Shown: positions 9,247 to 18,364 of the stretch, piece after piece
How the letters are laid out: each line of letters opens with the position of its first letter
How positions within the stretch are numbered: the first letter of the stretch is position 1
Origin: Pseudomonas marginalis
GTDB taxonomy: Bacteria; Pseudomonadota; Gammaproteobacteria; Pseudomonadales; Pseudomonadaceae
Assembly (NCBI RefSeq): GCF_001645105.1
Contig: NZ_LKEG01000022.1
Location: 161,918-216,912, forward strand
Length of the DNA stretch: 54,995 nucleotides
Direction of reading: 5' to 3'
Position numbers and translations under genes: made by a program
Notes under the pieces: model-generated
What the model saw: the letters and a program-made list of their open reading frames with translations, nothing else
Database searches by the model: none
What the model was told of the DNA's origin: nothing

Positions 9247-10284
9247 TCAGCGCTGCTCACTCTCATAGCGATCCAACGTGTCACTGGCGATCTCCCGGCC
9301 CAGCGCGATCAACTCCGGCGCCTTGTAGAACTCGAAAAACCGACACACGCGCTTTGGCACGTTAATCAACACATCCGGCGGATAACCGGCAATCTTGTAT
9401 TGCGCCAGCGACGTCTGCATCACCTCGAAACTCTGGTTGATCAGGTCGAGCAGCGACGCCGGGCCGACGTTATCGATAATGAACGAACCGGTCGCTGACT
9501 TGGGGGCGCCGGGCTTTTCCGGCGCGGCGGCGGATTGCTGGGACTCGGGCTCGGCAGACTCCAGCCACGGGTTGATCTCCGCCGCCTGGGCCTCCAAGGC
9601 TTCCTGCTCCAGCTTCATCAGTTGTTCGGCCTGCTTGCGGCGAAACGGCAAGTGCGAACCGAGTGATTTCGCCAAGTTGTTGAAGCGACTCTTGAACGCT
9701 GGCGGGCGCTGGATCACCGGCAACTGGTAGTGCTTCTGGTTGGTGGCGTTAAGGTTGACCGCGATGATCAAGTCACAGTGGCTCGACACCACCGGCACGA
9801 TGGGCAGAGGGTTGAGCAAGCCGCCGTCCACCAGCATGCGATTGCCTTGCATCACCGGAGTAAACAGGCTGGGAATCGCCGCCGAGGCGCGCATGGCCTG
9901 GTGCAGGCAGCCTTCCTGGAACCAGATCTCCTGCTGGTTGGTGAGGTCGGTGGCGACGGCGGTGTAGGGGATGCGCAGCTCTTCGATATTGATCTCGCCG
10001 ACGATCTTGCGGATCTGCCCGAAGACTTTCTCGCCACGAATGGCCCCCAAGCGAAAACTCACGTCGACCAGGCGCAGCACGTCGAGGTAGTCGAGGCTTT
10101 CAATCCAGTTCCGATATTCATCCAGTTTGCCGGCGGCGTAGATCCCGCCGACGACTGCCCCCATGGAACACCCGGCGATACAGGCAATGTCATAGCCACG
10201 CCGTTCGATTTCCTCGATCACGCCGATATGCGCGTAGCCCCGGGCCCCGCCGGAGCCCAGCACCAAGGCAACACGTTTATTCAT
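9247..10284 (-). CDS. Patatin-like phospholipase (RssA/YchK type)
   Basis: A 345-residue cytoplasmic patatin-family acyl hydrolase. Seen: oxyanion motif GSGGARGYAHIG at residues 10-21, nucleophile elbow GCSMG with Ser40, and catalytic Asp in LVDGGLLNPLP. The region after about residue 215 is not patatin core: it is rich in Gln, Glu and Ala, partly Pro-rich, and ends in a short conserved helical domain (DLINQSFEVMQTSLAQYKIAG). The ATG at 10284 gives the canonical MNKRVALVLGSGG start. It is convergent with kdpE. Substrate unknown; membrane phospholipid is likely from the family. Confidence 0.88.
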   Translation of the reverse strand: MNKRVALVLGSGGARGYAHIGVIEEIERRGYDIACIAGCSMGAVVGGIYAAGKLDEYRNWIESLDYLDVLRLVDVSFRLGAIRGEKVFGQIRKIVGEINIEELRIPYTAVATDLTNQQEIWFQEGCLHQAMRASAAIPSLFTPVMQGNRMLVDGGLLNPLPIVPVVSSHCDLIIAVNLNATNQKHYQLPVIQRPPAFKSRFNNLAKSLGSHLPFRRKQAEQLMKLEQEALEAQAAEINPWLESAEPESQQSAAAPEKPGAPKSATGSFIIDNVGPASLLDLINQSFEVMQTSLAQYKIAGYPPDVLINVPKRVCRFFEFYKAPELIALGREIASDTLDRYESEQR

Positions 10285-10512
10285 GGTCCATGTCCTCCCC
10301 AAAGCAGGTGCCCACAATGCACCCATTGAGGGGGCGGCTTCAATCTTCGCGGGGCCTGCAATATTTTTCCAGGATAGCCGCAGTGCTCGGGTATGCTCTG
10401 GTATTGCTCGGGTATGTAGGTACTATCGATTTCAGGCTAAGGACAGGCACTTTTCCATGTAGGCAACGTCTACAGCGTACGACTGTTTTTTCTTTATTTT
10501 GAGGTGTCATCG

Positions 10513-10791
10513 ATGAAAGCCTGGATGTGTGTGCCTGTGATCGTGTTGGCCCTTGCCGGTTGCGCCGGGAAAACCGCGTATCGCGACAGCTGCGGCTCGC
10601 AACTGGACGCCGCCTGGAAAGAGCTGGACTTGGCCAAGGCGGAAGGTTTTGCCGGGACCGTGAGCTATTCCAAAGCCTTGTCTTTGTTGACAGGGGCCAA
10701 GACCCAGCAACAGTTCGAGGCGTTTGAAGGCTGCTCCAACAAGGCCGAGAAAGCGCGGTTCTATATCCGAGAGTCTCGCGCAGGGCGTTAA
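10513..10791 (+). CDS. Small secreted lipoprotein, unknown function
   Basis: A 92-residue protein with a lipoprotein signal peptide (MKAWMCVPVIVLALAGC, lipobox LAGC, Cys17 as lipidation site), so it is likely an outer-membrane or periplasmic lipoprotein. The mature part is helical and charged, with two further Cys residues (DSCGSQ and EGCSN) that may form a disulfide. Preceded by GAGGTG and a T-rich upstream region. I do not recognise a named family beyond conserved Pseudomonas lipoproteins. A short gap separates it from the CHAD gene, so cotranscription is possible. Confidence 0.8.
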   Translation: MKAWMCVPVIVLALAGCAGKTAYRDSCGSQLDAAWKELDLAKAEGFAGTVSYSKALSLLTGAKTQQQFEAFEGCSNKAEKARFYIRESRAGR

Positions 10792-10832
10792 CCTGCTGTG
10801 AGTAGGACATTTCATCAGCTAGCGAGGGCAGA

Positions 10833-11594
10833 ATGTCAGCTTTGGTCGATCAGTTAGTCGCTCAGGTCATTGGCCTGGAAGTAGGGTTACTGAGCTGCCA
10901 GGCTCGCCTCGCCGCCGTCACCGACGATGAAGCCCTGCACGACCTGCGCACCACCGTGCGCCGTTTGCGCAGTTTGTTGCGCCCCTTGCGTGGGTTGCCT
11001 GGGGTTGAGCAGCTTGAATCGGCCGCCCGTACTGTCGGCCAATTGACGACGCCGCTACGCGACCGTGAGGTGCTGGCGGCTTATTTACTTCAGCATGGTC
11101 ATCACGAGGCCGCCGACCGGCGACTGCGCCTGCAACCCGCTGCCTATCGCCAAGTGGCGCAGAGCCCGGAGCTCGCGCATTTGCTGCTGATCCTCGACGC
11201 TTTCCCACGTTTCATCCGGGCTTCTGAACACCAGAAGCTGCTCAAAGGTTTGCGTGCGCGAATCGAAAAACGCTTGGCCAAGCAATGGCAGAAGCTCGAT
11301 GAAGCCTTGAAGGACCCCGACCATGATCGCCATCGCCTGCGGTTGTTGATCAAGCGTGTGCGATACGCCGCTGAGGCTTACCCCGAATTGGACAAGTTGC
11401 CTGCCAACGCCCTGTCGCGGCTGAAAAAGGCCCAAGGCGCCTTGGGGGATTGGCATGATTGCTGGCAATGGTTGGCGCAAGCCGAGCATCAGGCGGATCT
11501 GCAACCTTGTGTTGCGGTGTGGCATCGCACCATGGCCAAGGCTGAAGGGCAGGCGGATCGGGTGCTGGACAAACTCAGCGCCGATTGTTTCTGA
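10833..11594 (+). CDS. CHAD domain-containing protein
   Basis: A 253-residue all-helical CHAD protein. The defining conserved His and basic residues are visible: LHDLRTTVRRLRSLLRPLRG near the N-terminus and HRLRLLIKRVRYAAEAYPE near residue 170. CHAD domains bind inorganic polyphosphate through these basic faces and are often found with polyphosphate granules. Here the CYTH domain that often accompanies CHAD is absent, so this is a stand-alone CHAD protein. Confidence 0.88.
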   Translation: MSALVDQLVAQVIGLEVGLLSCQARLAAVTDDEALHDLRTTVRRLRSLLRPLRGLPGVEQLESAARTVGQLTTPLRDREVLAAYLLQHGHHEAADRRLRLQPAAYRQVAQSPELAHLLLILDAFPRFIRASEHQKLLKGLRARIEKRLAKQWQKLDEALKDPDHDRHRLRLLIKRVRYAAEAYPELDKLPANALSRLKKAQGALGDWHDCWQWLAQAEHQADLQPCVAVWHRTMAKAEGQADRVLDKLSADCF

Positions 11595-11684
11595 GCCGGT
11601 CCGGCTTTTGGCCGGAATAGGCGCTGTACCTGGCCGGTTCGATGGTTAAGATCGCTCATCTGTTCCTCTTGATGTGAGACCGCT

Positions 11685-12482
11685 ATGCGCTTTAGTGATT
11701 TGCTCGATGCCGCCCGTAGCAACCCGCTGGATGTCACCATTCCCGCCGAATGGGGCCAGGGTCGCGCGACCTTTGGTGGGTTGGTCGCCGCATTGCAATA
11801 CGAAGCCCTGCGTGCCCAGGTGCCGGCCGATCGCCCGCTGCGGTCGCTGGCAATCACCTTCGTTGGCCCTGTAGCGCCCGACGTTTGCGCCAGTTATCAA
11901 GTCGAAGTGTTACGCGAAGGCAAAGCGGTCAGCCAGTTGCTCGGCCGCGTGGTGCAGAACGGAGAAGTGGCAACGTTGGTACAAGCCAGTTTTGGCGCGT
12001 CCCGTGAGTCGGAAATTGCGGTTGAGAGTCAAGCGCCACCCGTGTTCAAACACTGGGATGAGTGCCAGGAAGTGCCCTATATCAAGGGCGTCACCCCCGA
12101 ATTCATGCGCCACCTGGCGATGCGCTGGAGCGTCGGCGGCTTGCCGTTCACGGGCAATAAATCCCGCGATATGGGCGGTTGGGTGCGGTTACGTGGAGAT
12201 GTGAAAGAAGAGCCACTGACCGAGGCACATATACTCGCCCTGGTCGATGCCTGGCCCCCGGCACTGTTGCCGCACCTCAAAAAACCGGCACCGGGCAGCA
12301 CACTGACGTGGACCATCGAATTCATCCAGCCCCTGCAAGACCTCACGACTCTCGACTGGTGCCAGTACTACGTCAACATCGAGCACGCCCGCGACGGCTA
12401 CGGCCATGCCGCCGCCGCGCTATGGAGCCCGACCGGCGAACTCATCGCCATCAGCCGCCAGACCGTGGTGGTCTTCGCCTGA
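11685..12482 (+). CDS. Acyl-CoA thioesterase, TesB-like double hotdog
   Basis: A 265-residue protein with the layout of TesB-type double-hotdog thioesterases: N-terminal hotdog with QGRATFGGLVAALQYEAL and later LRSLAITFVGPV, C-terminal hotdog with DAWPPALLP and TWTIEFIQPL, ending SPTGELIAISRQTVVVFA. It should hydrolyse acyl-CoA esters in the cytoplasm; chain length cannot be told from sequence. It ends two bases before the convergent Mpo1-like gene's stop. Confidence 0.87.
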   Translation: MRFSDLLDAARSNPLDVTIPAEWGQGRATFGGLVAALQYEALRAQVPADRPLRSLAITFVGPVAPDVCASYQVEVLREGKAVSQLLGRVVQNGEVATLVQASFGASRESEIAVESQAPPVFKHWDECQEVPYIKGVTPEFMRHLAMRWSVGGLPFTGNKSRDMGGWVRLRGDVKEEPLTEAHILALVDAWPPALLPHLKKPAPGSTLTWTIEFIQPLQDLTTLDWCQYYVNIEHARDGYGHAAAALWSPTGELIAISRQTVVVFA

Positions 12483-12484
12483 CC

Positions 12485-12847
12485 TCAATGCCTGTGGCGC
12501 TGCCGCCAGGCACGCCACCAGCCACCGCTCAACACAAAACGCGGAAAGGTCACGAACTGCTCGACCACCAGGCGTTGTACCGCATCATTACGGTCACTGA
12601 ACGGCTCACTGGCCTGGGCTTCCAGGCTATGGCCATGCCGCTGCAGCGCCAAGCCGGCCAGGATACCGACAACCCCGATGGCAAAACTGGCCAGGCTCAG
12701 GCTGAACACACCGGACACGATCAACAGAAACCCGATGATAAACAGCGGCACGGCAATCAGGTGCAACGCCAGGTTGGTCGGGTGCTGATGGTTCTGCGGG
12801 TAGTTACGCCATTGCCAGGCGGGGAGATTGGGATGACGTTTGCCCAT
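12485..12847 (-). CDS. Mpo1-like (DUF962) small membrane protein
   Basis: A 120-residue protein with the Mpo1/DUF962 hallmark NHQHPTNLALHLIAVPLFIIGF, in which conserved His residues precede a membrane segment, and a second hydrophobic segment (SLASFAIGVVGILAGLALQ). In yeast Mpo1 is an Fe(II)-dependent dioxygenase of 2-hydroxy fatty acids; whether the bacterial protein does the same is inference. Confidence 0.72.
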   Translation of the reverse strand: MGKRHPNLPAWQWRNYPQNHQHPTNLALHLIAVPLFIIGFLLIVSGVFSLSLASFAIGVVGILAGLALQRHGHSLEAQASEPFSDRNDAVQRLVVEQFVTFPRFVLSGGWWRAWRQRHRH

Positions 12848-13039
12848 GATGGTGAATCCTCTGTCCGTTGAAACAACATGGAGAGAGTTTAGGTGGGGTT
12901 GGGTGGGGGGGCGAATTGGGGTTGGCTATGGGGTCTATAGGTTTGACATAAAATAATAGGCGCTGGCTATCTGCCCTGCTCAGGCTTTTTTGAAACTGTA
13001 AACGCGTAGATTAAAAGGTGAAAATTATTTTTTTATGCG

Positions 13040-13672
13040 CTATTTGTGGATGAACTCGTAAACATCTTCCTGCTGAATTTCTTCTAGATTAATTTTTTTG
13101 ATGATTTTTTCTAAGAGTGGAAAATGTTTTGAATGGAAGATGAGTTGGGTGACGCCATGTGTTTCTGAGTCGTGGAATCTAAGATAGATGGAGCTTTCAC
13201 CGGAAAGTATCAATTTTAAATTTTCAGTTTTTGAAATGTCAGTGAGATTGCTTAGTTTGCTCCATAGATCATCAAGGTTGGTATGTTTTTTCAGTATAAG
13301 TACCATGGATGTATGATGGCCTGTCATGCTTTTAGGGTCTGTATTATAAACGTCGCTGTCTAAATTAATTATTTGGGAGTAGATGTTGGTTGATTCGTTT
13401 TTTCTATAAATATCCTCTGGTTTTGAATGCGCATAGAACTTTTTTTGTAATATATATTCTTGGCTTTTACTGTGGTGAGGTAATAGTTTTGTGTGCCATT
13501 TCACAATTTTTGGCCATTTTTTTTGAATTGATAAGCTGACCTCGCACCAGGTTTTCCACGCTCCCGCATACTCTTGGTTGAGAAATGTCATCGTTATGAA
13601 TTTTTCATCAGTACTAGTATCCAATTGCTCCCAAGGGTGAATGCCGGTTTCGTGTATTAGTACTGTGTTCAT
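13040..13672 (-). CDS. Unknown protein in AT-rich island
   Basis: A 210-residue cytoplasmic-looking protein (MNTVLIHETGIHPWEQLD... to ...EDVYEFIHK) with no signal peptide or membrane segment. It is rich in Lys, Ile, Ser and Asn and visibly AT-rich, unlike neighbouring core genes. I do not recognise the family. It lies downstream, on the same strand, of the two Imm50-type genes and the broken Rhs toxin, so a third immunity protein is a reasonable guess from position only. Confidence 0.6.
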   Translation of the reverse strand: MNTVLIHETGIHPWEQLDTSTDEKFITMTFLNQEYAGAWKTWCEVSLSIQKKWPKIVKWHTKLLPHHSKSQEYILQKKFYAHSKPEDIYRKNESTNIYSQIINLDSDVYNTDPKSMTGHHTSMVLILKKHTNLDDLWSKLSNLTDISKTENLKLILSGESSIYLRFHDSETHGVTQLIFHSKHFPLLEKIIKKINLEEIQQEDVYEFIHK

Positions 13673-13747
13673 TGATTACCTCGTGAAGTAAGTGTAGGAG
13701 TCTTTGCCGATAGGTAGTGGAGTCTTTATTTGCTAAGTGTCATTCAG

Positions 13748-14155
13748 CTATTTGAAGTAGTAATCGTCCGAGCCGTTGATGTAGACACTAGGTCCGCCAA
13801 GTGAAATAAATTTTGCATTGAATTTTATTGAGGCGCTGTCACTTATAGCTTCGAATGTGAAGTAGTGATTGTCTTTGATGATTTTTACGGTAAATATCTC
13901 ATGTGCAGGAATGTCCAAGATTTTTAGGTCTTTAATTTCATTGCAGGTTATGCCAATCCTGCACATGTTATACCCTTTGTTTTTCCATTTTTCTGGTAGG
14001 TTGTCAGGGAATTCGGGTATGTCGAAACCCATTCCAATACAAGGTTGATCATTTTCTATCCTTAAAGAAAAAAGGGCGATCTTTCCAATTTCGACAGGAC
14101 GGCTGAAAACCTTGCTGAGAAATTTACTGTTATCTAGTTCGTTCCAGTGCTTCAT
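13748..14155 (-). CDS. Imm50-type immunity protein, copy 2
   Basis: A 135-residue protein starting MKHWNELDNSKFLSKVFSRPVEIG. It shares with its upstream neighbour (14203-14604) the pattern WNELD...F-P-VEIG...GFDI-EFPD-LP-KW...GYN-CR-GI...I-DLKIL-IP, which matches Imm50 proteins. These bind and neutralise polymorphic nuclease toxins. The two copies clearly arose by duplication and have diverged, as expected for immunity genes tracking variant toxins. The gene is AT-rich. Confidence 0.75.
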   Translation of the reverse strand: MKHWNELDNSKFLSKVFSRPVEIGKIALFSLRIENDQPCIGMGFDIPEFPDNLPEKWKNKGYNMCRIGITCNEIKDLKILDIPAHEIFTVKIIKDNHYFTFEAISDSASIKFNAKFISLGGPSVYINGSDDYYFK

Positions 14156-14202
14156 TTTTTTGGTTTCTTCTGTATGTCTGTTTTTTTGTTGATGCCTGCC
14201 TC

Positions 14203-14604
14203 TTAAAAATTCTCATCGTTGCCTTTGATGTAAACGTTTGGATCACAAAGTGAAATGGATTGTGCTTTAAATTCGACTAAAGAGTCTTTGTTGGTGGCTT
14301 GGAATAGAAGGTGGTCAGGTTTTTTTATTATTTTTAAAGTGAGATTTTTATAAGTCGGTATATTTAGTATTTTTAGATCCCTAATTTCGTAGCAGTCAAT
14401 GCCAAATCTACAAACGTTGTAGCCTCTATTTTCCCATTTCTTTGGTAATCTATCTGGGAATTCAGATATGTCGAAACCGACACCTAGGCTCGGGCGGTCA
14501 TTGTCTATCTGTAGAGAGGTTAGTGTGATTTCACCTATCTCGACAGGCTGGCTGAAAATCATCTCAAGAAATATGTTCTTATCGAGTTCGTTCCAGTATT
14601 TCAT
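14203..14604 (-). CDS. Imm50-type immunity protein, copy 1, coupled to the toxin remnant
   Basis: A 133-residue paralogue of the protein at 13748-14155, with the Imm50-like features WNELDKNIFL, GFDISEFPDRLPKKW and GYNVCRFGIDCYEI. Its ATG overlaps the stop codon of the Rhs toxin remnant (ATGA, 14601-14604), and the AGGAGA in the toxin's last codons serves as ribosome site, so the two were translationally coupled. That is the usual arrangement of a toxin with its cognate immunity gene. AT-rich. Confidence 0.8.
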   Translation of the reverse strand: MKYWNELDKNIFLEMIFSQPVEIGEITLTSLQIDNDRPSLGVGFDISEFPDRLPKKWENRGYNVCRFGIDCYEIRDLKILNIPTYKNLTLKIIKKPDHLLFQATNKDSLVEFKAQSISLCDPNVYIKGNDENF

Positions 14605-15506
14605 TTTTTTCTCCTGAAGAAATAATGTGCTTCAGCATCGCTGAGTTTGCCGTTTCGAGGTTGCTCAATAGGTCGTAAATTGAAGTGTGTTGTTTGATCA
14701 CCAACTCCATCTGCTCTGCCGAATTTGTGTCCTGCTGAGTGATCCTGAATAAGTACTTGTGAGCCATCTTCTCTTGTAAATTGATATACCCTGGTCTCTA
14801 TTGGTTGGCCGGCGTCATTGAGTATTTTTTTATTACTTTTATCGGTCATTGGTTCTGTTTTGTACTGTGTCGCTGTCCTGTTGTAGGGTGGATAGAAATA
14901 TCTGGGCTTTGATTCATCGGTATATGGGCATCCCTTTTAGCTTGCCTGAAAGCCCCCTTACGAGAAACTTCTGGAACGTCCGGTTCAGTAGGAGTTGAGC
15001 AAGCAGGATTTTTCTTAATCGGCCCAGGGCAATTTGCGCTGAGCCCCAAAGGATCTATCCATCCCGTAGGGTTGGGCACGTACTGGTACGCATTGATCCC
15101 TCCCGCCAGCTTCACCGAGTCCAATATCCGGATTGTAGTAGCGATGGCGGTTGTAGTGCAGTCCGCTTTCTTGATCGAAGTATTGGCCCTGGAAGCGCAG
15201 CGGGTTGTGGATTTTTCCTATGTCGAGTCGGGTGATTTCGCCGTACGCGCGGTAGTGCGCGGACCAGACGATTTCGCCAGCTGGGGCGGTGAGTTCTTGT
15301 GGGGTGCCGAGGTGGTCGAGTTGGTAATGGTAGGCCTTGGTTTCATTTGGGCCGAAGCCTTCCAGCAGGACGAGCGGGCGGAAGGTTTCGGGTTCGTAGA
15401 CATAGCTGCGGTGACGGTCCTGGTGGTGCTCGGCGATGAGTGTGTCGCCTTGCCAGAAGAACTCGGAAGTCACGAAAAACGCTGTCGACGTCCGGCTTCT
15501 TGCCAT
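14601..15506 (-). pseudogene. Orphan Rhs C-terminus with HNH/EndoVII-type nuclease toxin, frameshifted
   Basis: Three reading-frame segments form one decayed gene. Segment 1 (from about 15480) holds the Rhs core end: YHYQLDHLGTPQEL, then NPLRFQGQYFDQESGLHYNR and HRYYNPDIG. The consensus RFxxPD that should follow is missing, apparently through a 17-base deletion near 15123, and the frame changes to SVKLAGGINAYQYVPNPTGW then IDPLGLS, the Rhs cleavage region. The toxin begins RKGAFRQAKRDAHIPMNQSPD; near 14865 a single-base shift moves the frame to MTDKSNKK...TREDGSQVLIQDHSAGHKFG...GDQTTHFNLRPIEQPR, the tail of a known polymorphic nuclease toxin class. The N-terminal Rhs body is absent; sequence before about 15480 is not Rhs-like. 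A working toxin is unlikely as it stands. Confidence 0.85.
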
Positions 15507-15744
15507 CCATGGGGGACAGGACGAACTTGGCGATAACCGGAATCATGCGACGGCCCCATTCAGTGGGGCACGGATAGAGAAGTGCATCGGCGGTCCCTCG
15601 CGCTGATTGATCAGGCGAGAGACTTTGGAGAGGTTGAAAGGGAAAAGATGTCGGCGTTATTCGCGGGTAACGCTAGGAAGTTTCGCCAAAACCTCGGGTA
15701 AACCGTGGTTTTGGTGTAGGCAGAAGATTACAGGTTGAACAGTC
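15507..15744. other. Gap upstream of the Rhs remnant, no clear gene
   Basis: About 240 bases between the Rhs fragment and the chemoreceptor stop. On the minus strand, 15546 downwards could encode MIPVIAKFVLSPMDGKKPDV before running out of frame with the Rhs sequence; I cannot assign it. It probably marks the junction where an rhs C-terminal fragment was pasted in. Nothing else convincing is seen. Confidence 0.5.
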
Positions 15745-17226
15745 CTACAGCTTCAGTTGCCCAATTGCCTTGCTCAACTCCCCGGCCAAGGTTGCCAGTT
15801 CATTGCTGGTGGTCGCCGAGTCCACGGTTTGCTGCACGGTGTTCTCGGTCACATCTCGTATGCTCACCACGGCGCGGTTCATTTCTTCGGCGACGTGGCT
15901 CTGCTGTTCGGCGGCGACGGCGATCTGGGTGTTGCTTTCGCGCATCTGCGCCACCGCGCCGGTGATTTCGGCGAGTGCGGCGCCGGCTTCCTGGGCTTGC
16001 TGTACACAATCGTCGGCCTTGAACGAGCTTTCCTGCATGAAGTCCACTGCGTCACGGGTGCCGTCTTGCAGTGCCGAGACCATGCGGGTGATTTCGTCGG
16101 TGGAGCTTTGCACGCGTTTGGCCAGGTTACGCACTTCGTCGGCAACCACGGCAAAGCCACGGCCCATTTCCCCGGCGCGGGCGGCTTCGATGGCGGCGTT
16201 GAGGGCGAGTAGGTTGGTCTGTTCGGCGATGCTGTGGATCACGCTGACCACGCCGTTGATTTTCTGGCTGTCCTCGGCGAGTTTCTGGATCATTTCGGCC
16301 GTCTGTTGCACCCCCGTGGACAGGCCTGCAATCGAGCGTTGCACACGGGTGACCACTTCCTGGCCGCTGCCGGCGAGGGTGTCGGCGGTCTGCGACAGAT
16401 CCCGGGTAGCGCCGGCATGTTGGGCAATGTGGTGGACGGTGGCGGTCATCTCGTTAATGGCAGTGGCGGCCTGATCGGTTTCGCTTTGCTGGCCGAGCAT
16501 GCCGTGCTGCACCTCGTTCATGCTGCTGGCCAGCCGCGCAGCACCCTCGTCCAGTTGCCTGGCGGTACGCGCGACGGTGTTGACCACGCGCTGGTAACCG
16601 GCCTGCATGGCGTTGAAGGCGCTGGCCATCTGGCCAACTTCATCCTTGCACGCCAAGGGCACACGGGCGGAAAGGTCGCCGGTTTTTTCCACGTGCAGCA
16701 TCACGTCTTTTAGCGTGTTGAGCTGGCTGAGTAGGAAGCGGATCAGCAATTGCGAGGCACCGAGCATCGCCAGCATCAGGATCAACACCGCCACCGCGTA
16801 GTTGGCGAAGCGTTCGGCGAACACCTGGCTCAAGCTGGGGGCGTAGGCGAGCACGGCGACGTGTTGCCCGTCGGTGCGGGCGATCACTTCGGCACCCATC
16901 AGTGGGTTTTCGCCAAAGAGGGGCATGTGATTGAGTTCGACCCAGCCGTTGGCGTTGCTCAGGGCTGACAGATCTTGATCGGCCAGTTGTGGGACTTGGC
17001 CACCTGCGAACGTCAGCCAAAGCTCTCCCTTGGGCAGCGTTTTGTCCGCCGGCCAGACGCTGAGTAACCGCGCTTGCGCCTGCGCCGAGGCGTGTGACGC
17101 CGTGCTGCGGGCCTGTTGTTCAAGCTGCACGGCGTAGAGCACCAGCAGCAGCGTGGTAATGAAGGCGACCGCATTGACGGCCCAGAATTTGTACTTCAGC
17201 GAGATATTGCTAAGCCAGGCACCCAT
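15745..17226 (-). CDS. Methyl-accepting chemotaxis protein
   Basis: A 493-residue chemoreceptor. Order: short cytoplasmic start, TM1 ([20 protein letters not shown]), a small periplasmic sensor of about 115 residues, TM2 ([20 protein letters not shown]), HAMP ([21 protein letters not shown] onwards), then the signalling helices with the conserved hairpin [18 protein letters not shown] followed by [16 protein letters not shown]. There is no C-terminal pentapeptide tether for CheR. The start at 17226 ([15 protein letters not shown]) is preferred to the far upstream one, which adds 29 non-conserved residues. Ligand unknown. Confidence 0.93.
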   Translation of the reverse strand: MGAWLSNISLKYKFWAVNAVAFITTLLLVLYAVQLEQQARSTASHASAQAQARLLSVWPADKTLPKGELWLTFAGGQVPQLADQDLSALSNANGWVELNHMPLFGENPLMGAEVIARTDGQHVAVLAYAPSLSQVFAERFANYAVAVLILMLAMLGASQLLIRFLLSQLNTLKDVMLHVEKTGDLSARVPLACKDEVGQMASAFNAMQAGYQRVVNTVARTARQLDEGAARLASSMNEVQHGMLGQQSETDQAATAINEMTATVHHIAQHAGATRDLSQTADTLAGSGQEVVTRVQRSIAGLSTGVQQTAEMIQKLAEDSQKINGVVSVIHSIAEQTNLLALNAAIEAARAGEMGRGFAVVADEVRNLAKRVQSSTDEITRMVSALQDGTRDAVDFMQESSFKADDCVQQAQEAGAALAEITGAVAQMRESNTQIAVAAEQQSHVAEEMNRAVVSIRDVTENTVQQTVDSATTSNELATLAGELSKAIGQLKL

Positions 17227-17322
17227 GGAAGGTTTTCTCTGATAGCGGAAACAGCATTGGCAAGGTGCCATTATTGTGCCGCTACTCAGGAAAACCGTTT
17301 TGACATGGGTCAATGTGCCGCA

Positions 17323-18129
17323 TCAAACAATGGCAGGCAAACCGAAAAAAGCGCATGCGCTGGCGGTGCTGTGTTGGGCCAGATCTTCCACGCTTTCGTT
17401 GCGGTGCAGGGCGACTTCGCGCAGTACCTCCGGCAGATAGGCGGGCTCGTTGCGACCATTTTTCGGTTTTGGGCGCAGTGTGCGTGGCAGCAGGTAGGGC
17501 GCGTCGCTTTCCAGCATCAGACGTCCTCGGGGAATTTCCCTGACAAGTGGGTGCAGGTGCGTCCCACGGCGTTCGTCGCAGATCCAGCCGGTGATACCAA
17601 TGTGCAAGTCGAGGTCGAGGTAGCTGAACAACGCTTGCTGTTCGCCGGTAAAGCAATGCACCACGGCGGCGGTGAGGTGGTCGCGGTAGCCCTTGAGGAT
17701 CTCCAGCAGGCGCACGTTGGCGTCGCGTTCGTGGAGGAACACCGGCAGTTTCAGCTCGACGGCCAAGGCCAGGTGTTCTTCCAGGACTTTTTCCTGCTGG
17801 GGGCGGGGCGAGAAGTCGCGGTTGAAATCCAACCCGCATTCGCCCACGGCACGCACGCGGCTTTCACCGAGCAATCCACGCAAGCGCTGGGCGCTGTCGC
17901 CGTTCCAGTCGCTGGCGGAGTGGGGGTGAATGCCGGCGGTGCTGAACAGGCGTTGAGCGCTTTCATCCTGTTTTATGCAGAGCTCCAGGGCCTGTTCGCT
18001 GCCCTCGACGCTGGTCCCGGTGAGTACCAATTGTTGCACGCCGGCGGCGTAGGCACGCTCGAGCACGGCCTGGTGCTTCTCGTCGAAACTGGGGTTGGTC
18101 AGGTTGACGCCGATATCAATGAGTTGCAT
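17323..18129 (-). CDS. tatD: TatD family metal-dependent DNase
   Basis: A 268-residue TIM-barrel hydrolase. It starts [16 protein letters not shown], the DIGVNL form that marks true TatD orthologues instead of the HxH of the YcfH group. Metal and catalytic motifs follow: [41 protein letters not shown] and [16 protein letters not shown]. TatD is a Mg-dependent 3'-5' exonuclease linked to DNA damage repair and turnover. It lies about 100 bases upstream of, and on the same strand as, the chemoreceptor gene; no functional link is implied. Confidence 0.92.
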   Translation of the reverse strand: MQLIDIGVNLTNPSFDEKHQAVLERAYAAGVQQLVLTGTSVEGSEQALELCIKQDESAQRLFSTAGIHPHSASDWNGDSAQRLRGLLGESRVRAVGECGLDFNRDFSPRPQQEKVLEEHLALAVELKLPVFLHERDANVRLLEILKGYRDHLTAAVVHCFTGEQQALFSYLDLDLHIGITGWICDERRGTHLHPLVREIPRGRLMLESDAPYLLPRTLRPKPKNGRNEPAYLPEVLREVALHRNESVEDLAQHSTASACAFFGLPAIV

Positions 18130-18364
18130 GGTGCTATCTCCGCCTGCGGCCGGAAAGCATATCAGAGCTGTAGATTTATAAGAAAATCGAAGAACTACAA
18201 CGAGTTATAGCTGTCTTTGAACGTCGCAAGTGACATTGTGTTTGGCTCAACGCCTTGCCCGTGCCACCGTTGCGCGCAAAGCCTGCGCATAAAGCGCTCT
18301 GTTTCTGACTCCCACGCCTTCATTTTTCGCGAGGGCGTTGGCCAGTATTCTTTCCGGAGAGCGG

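Noticed and set aside
17116..18210. Plus-strand frame of 364 residues opposite tatD
   Set aside because: It is antisense to a well-supported TatD gene and shows no recognisable domain.
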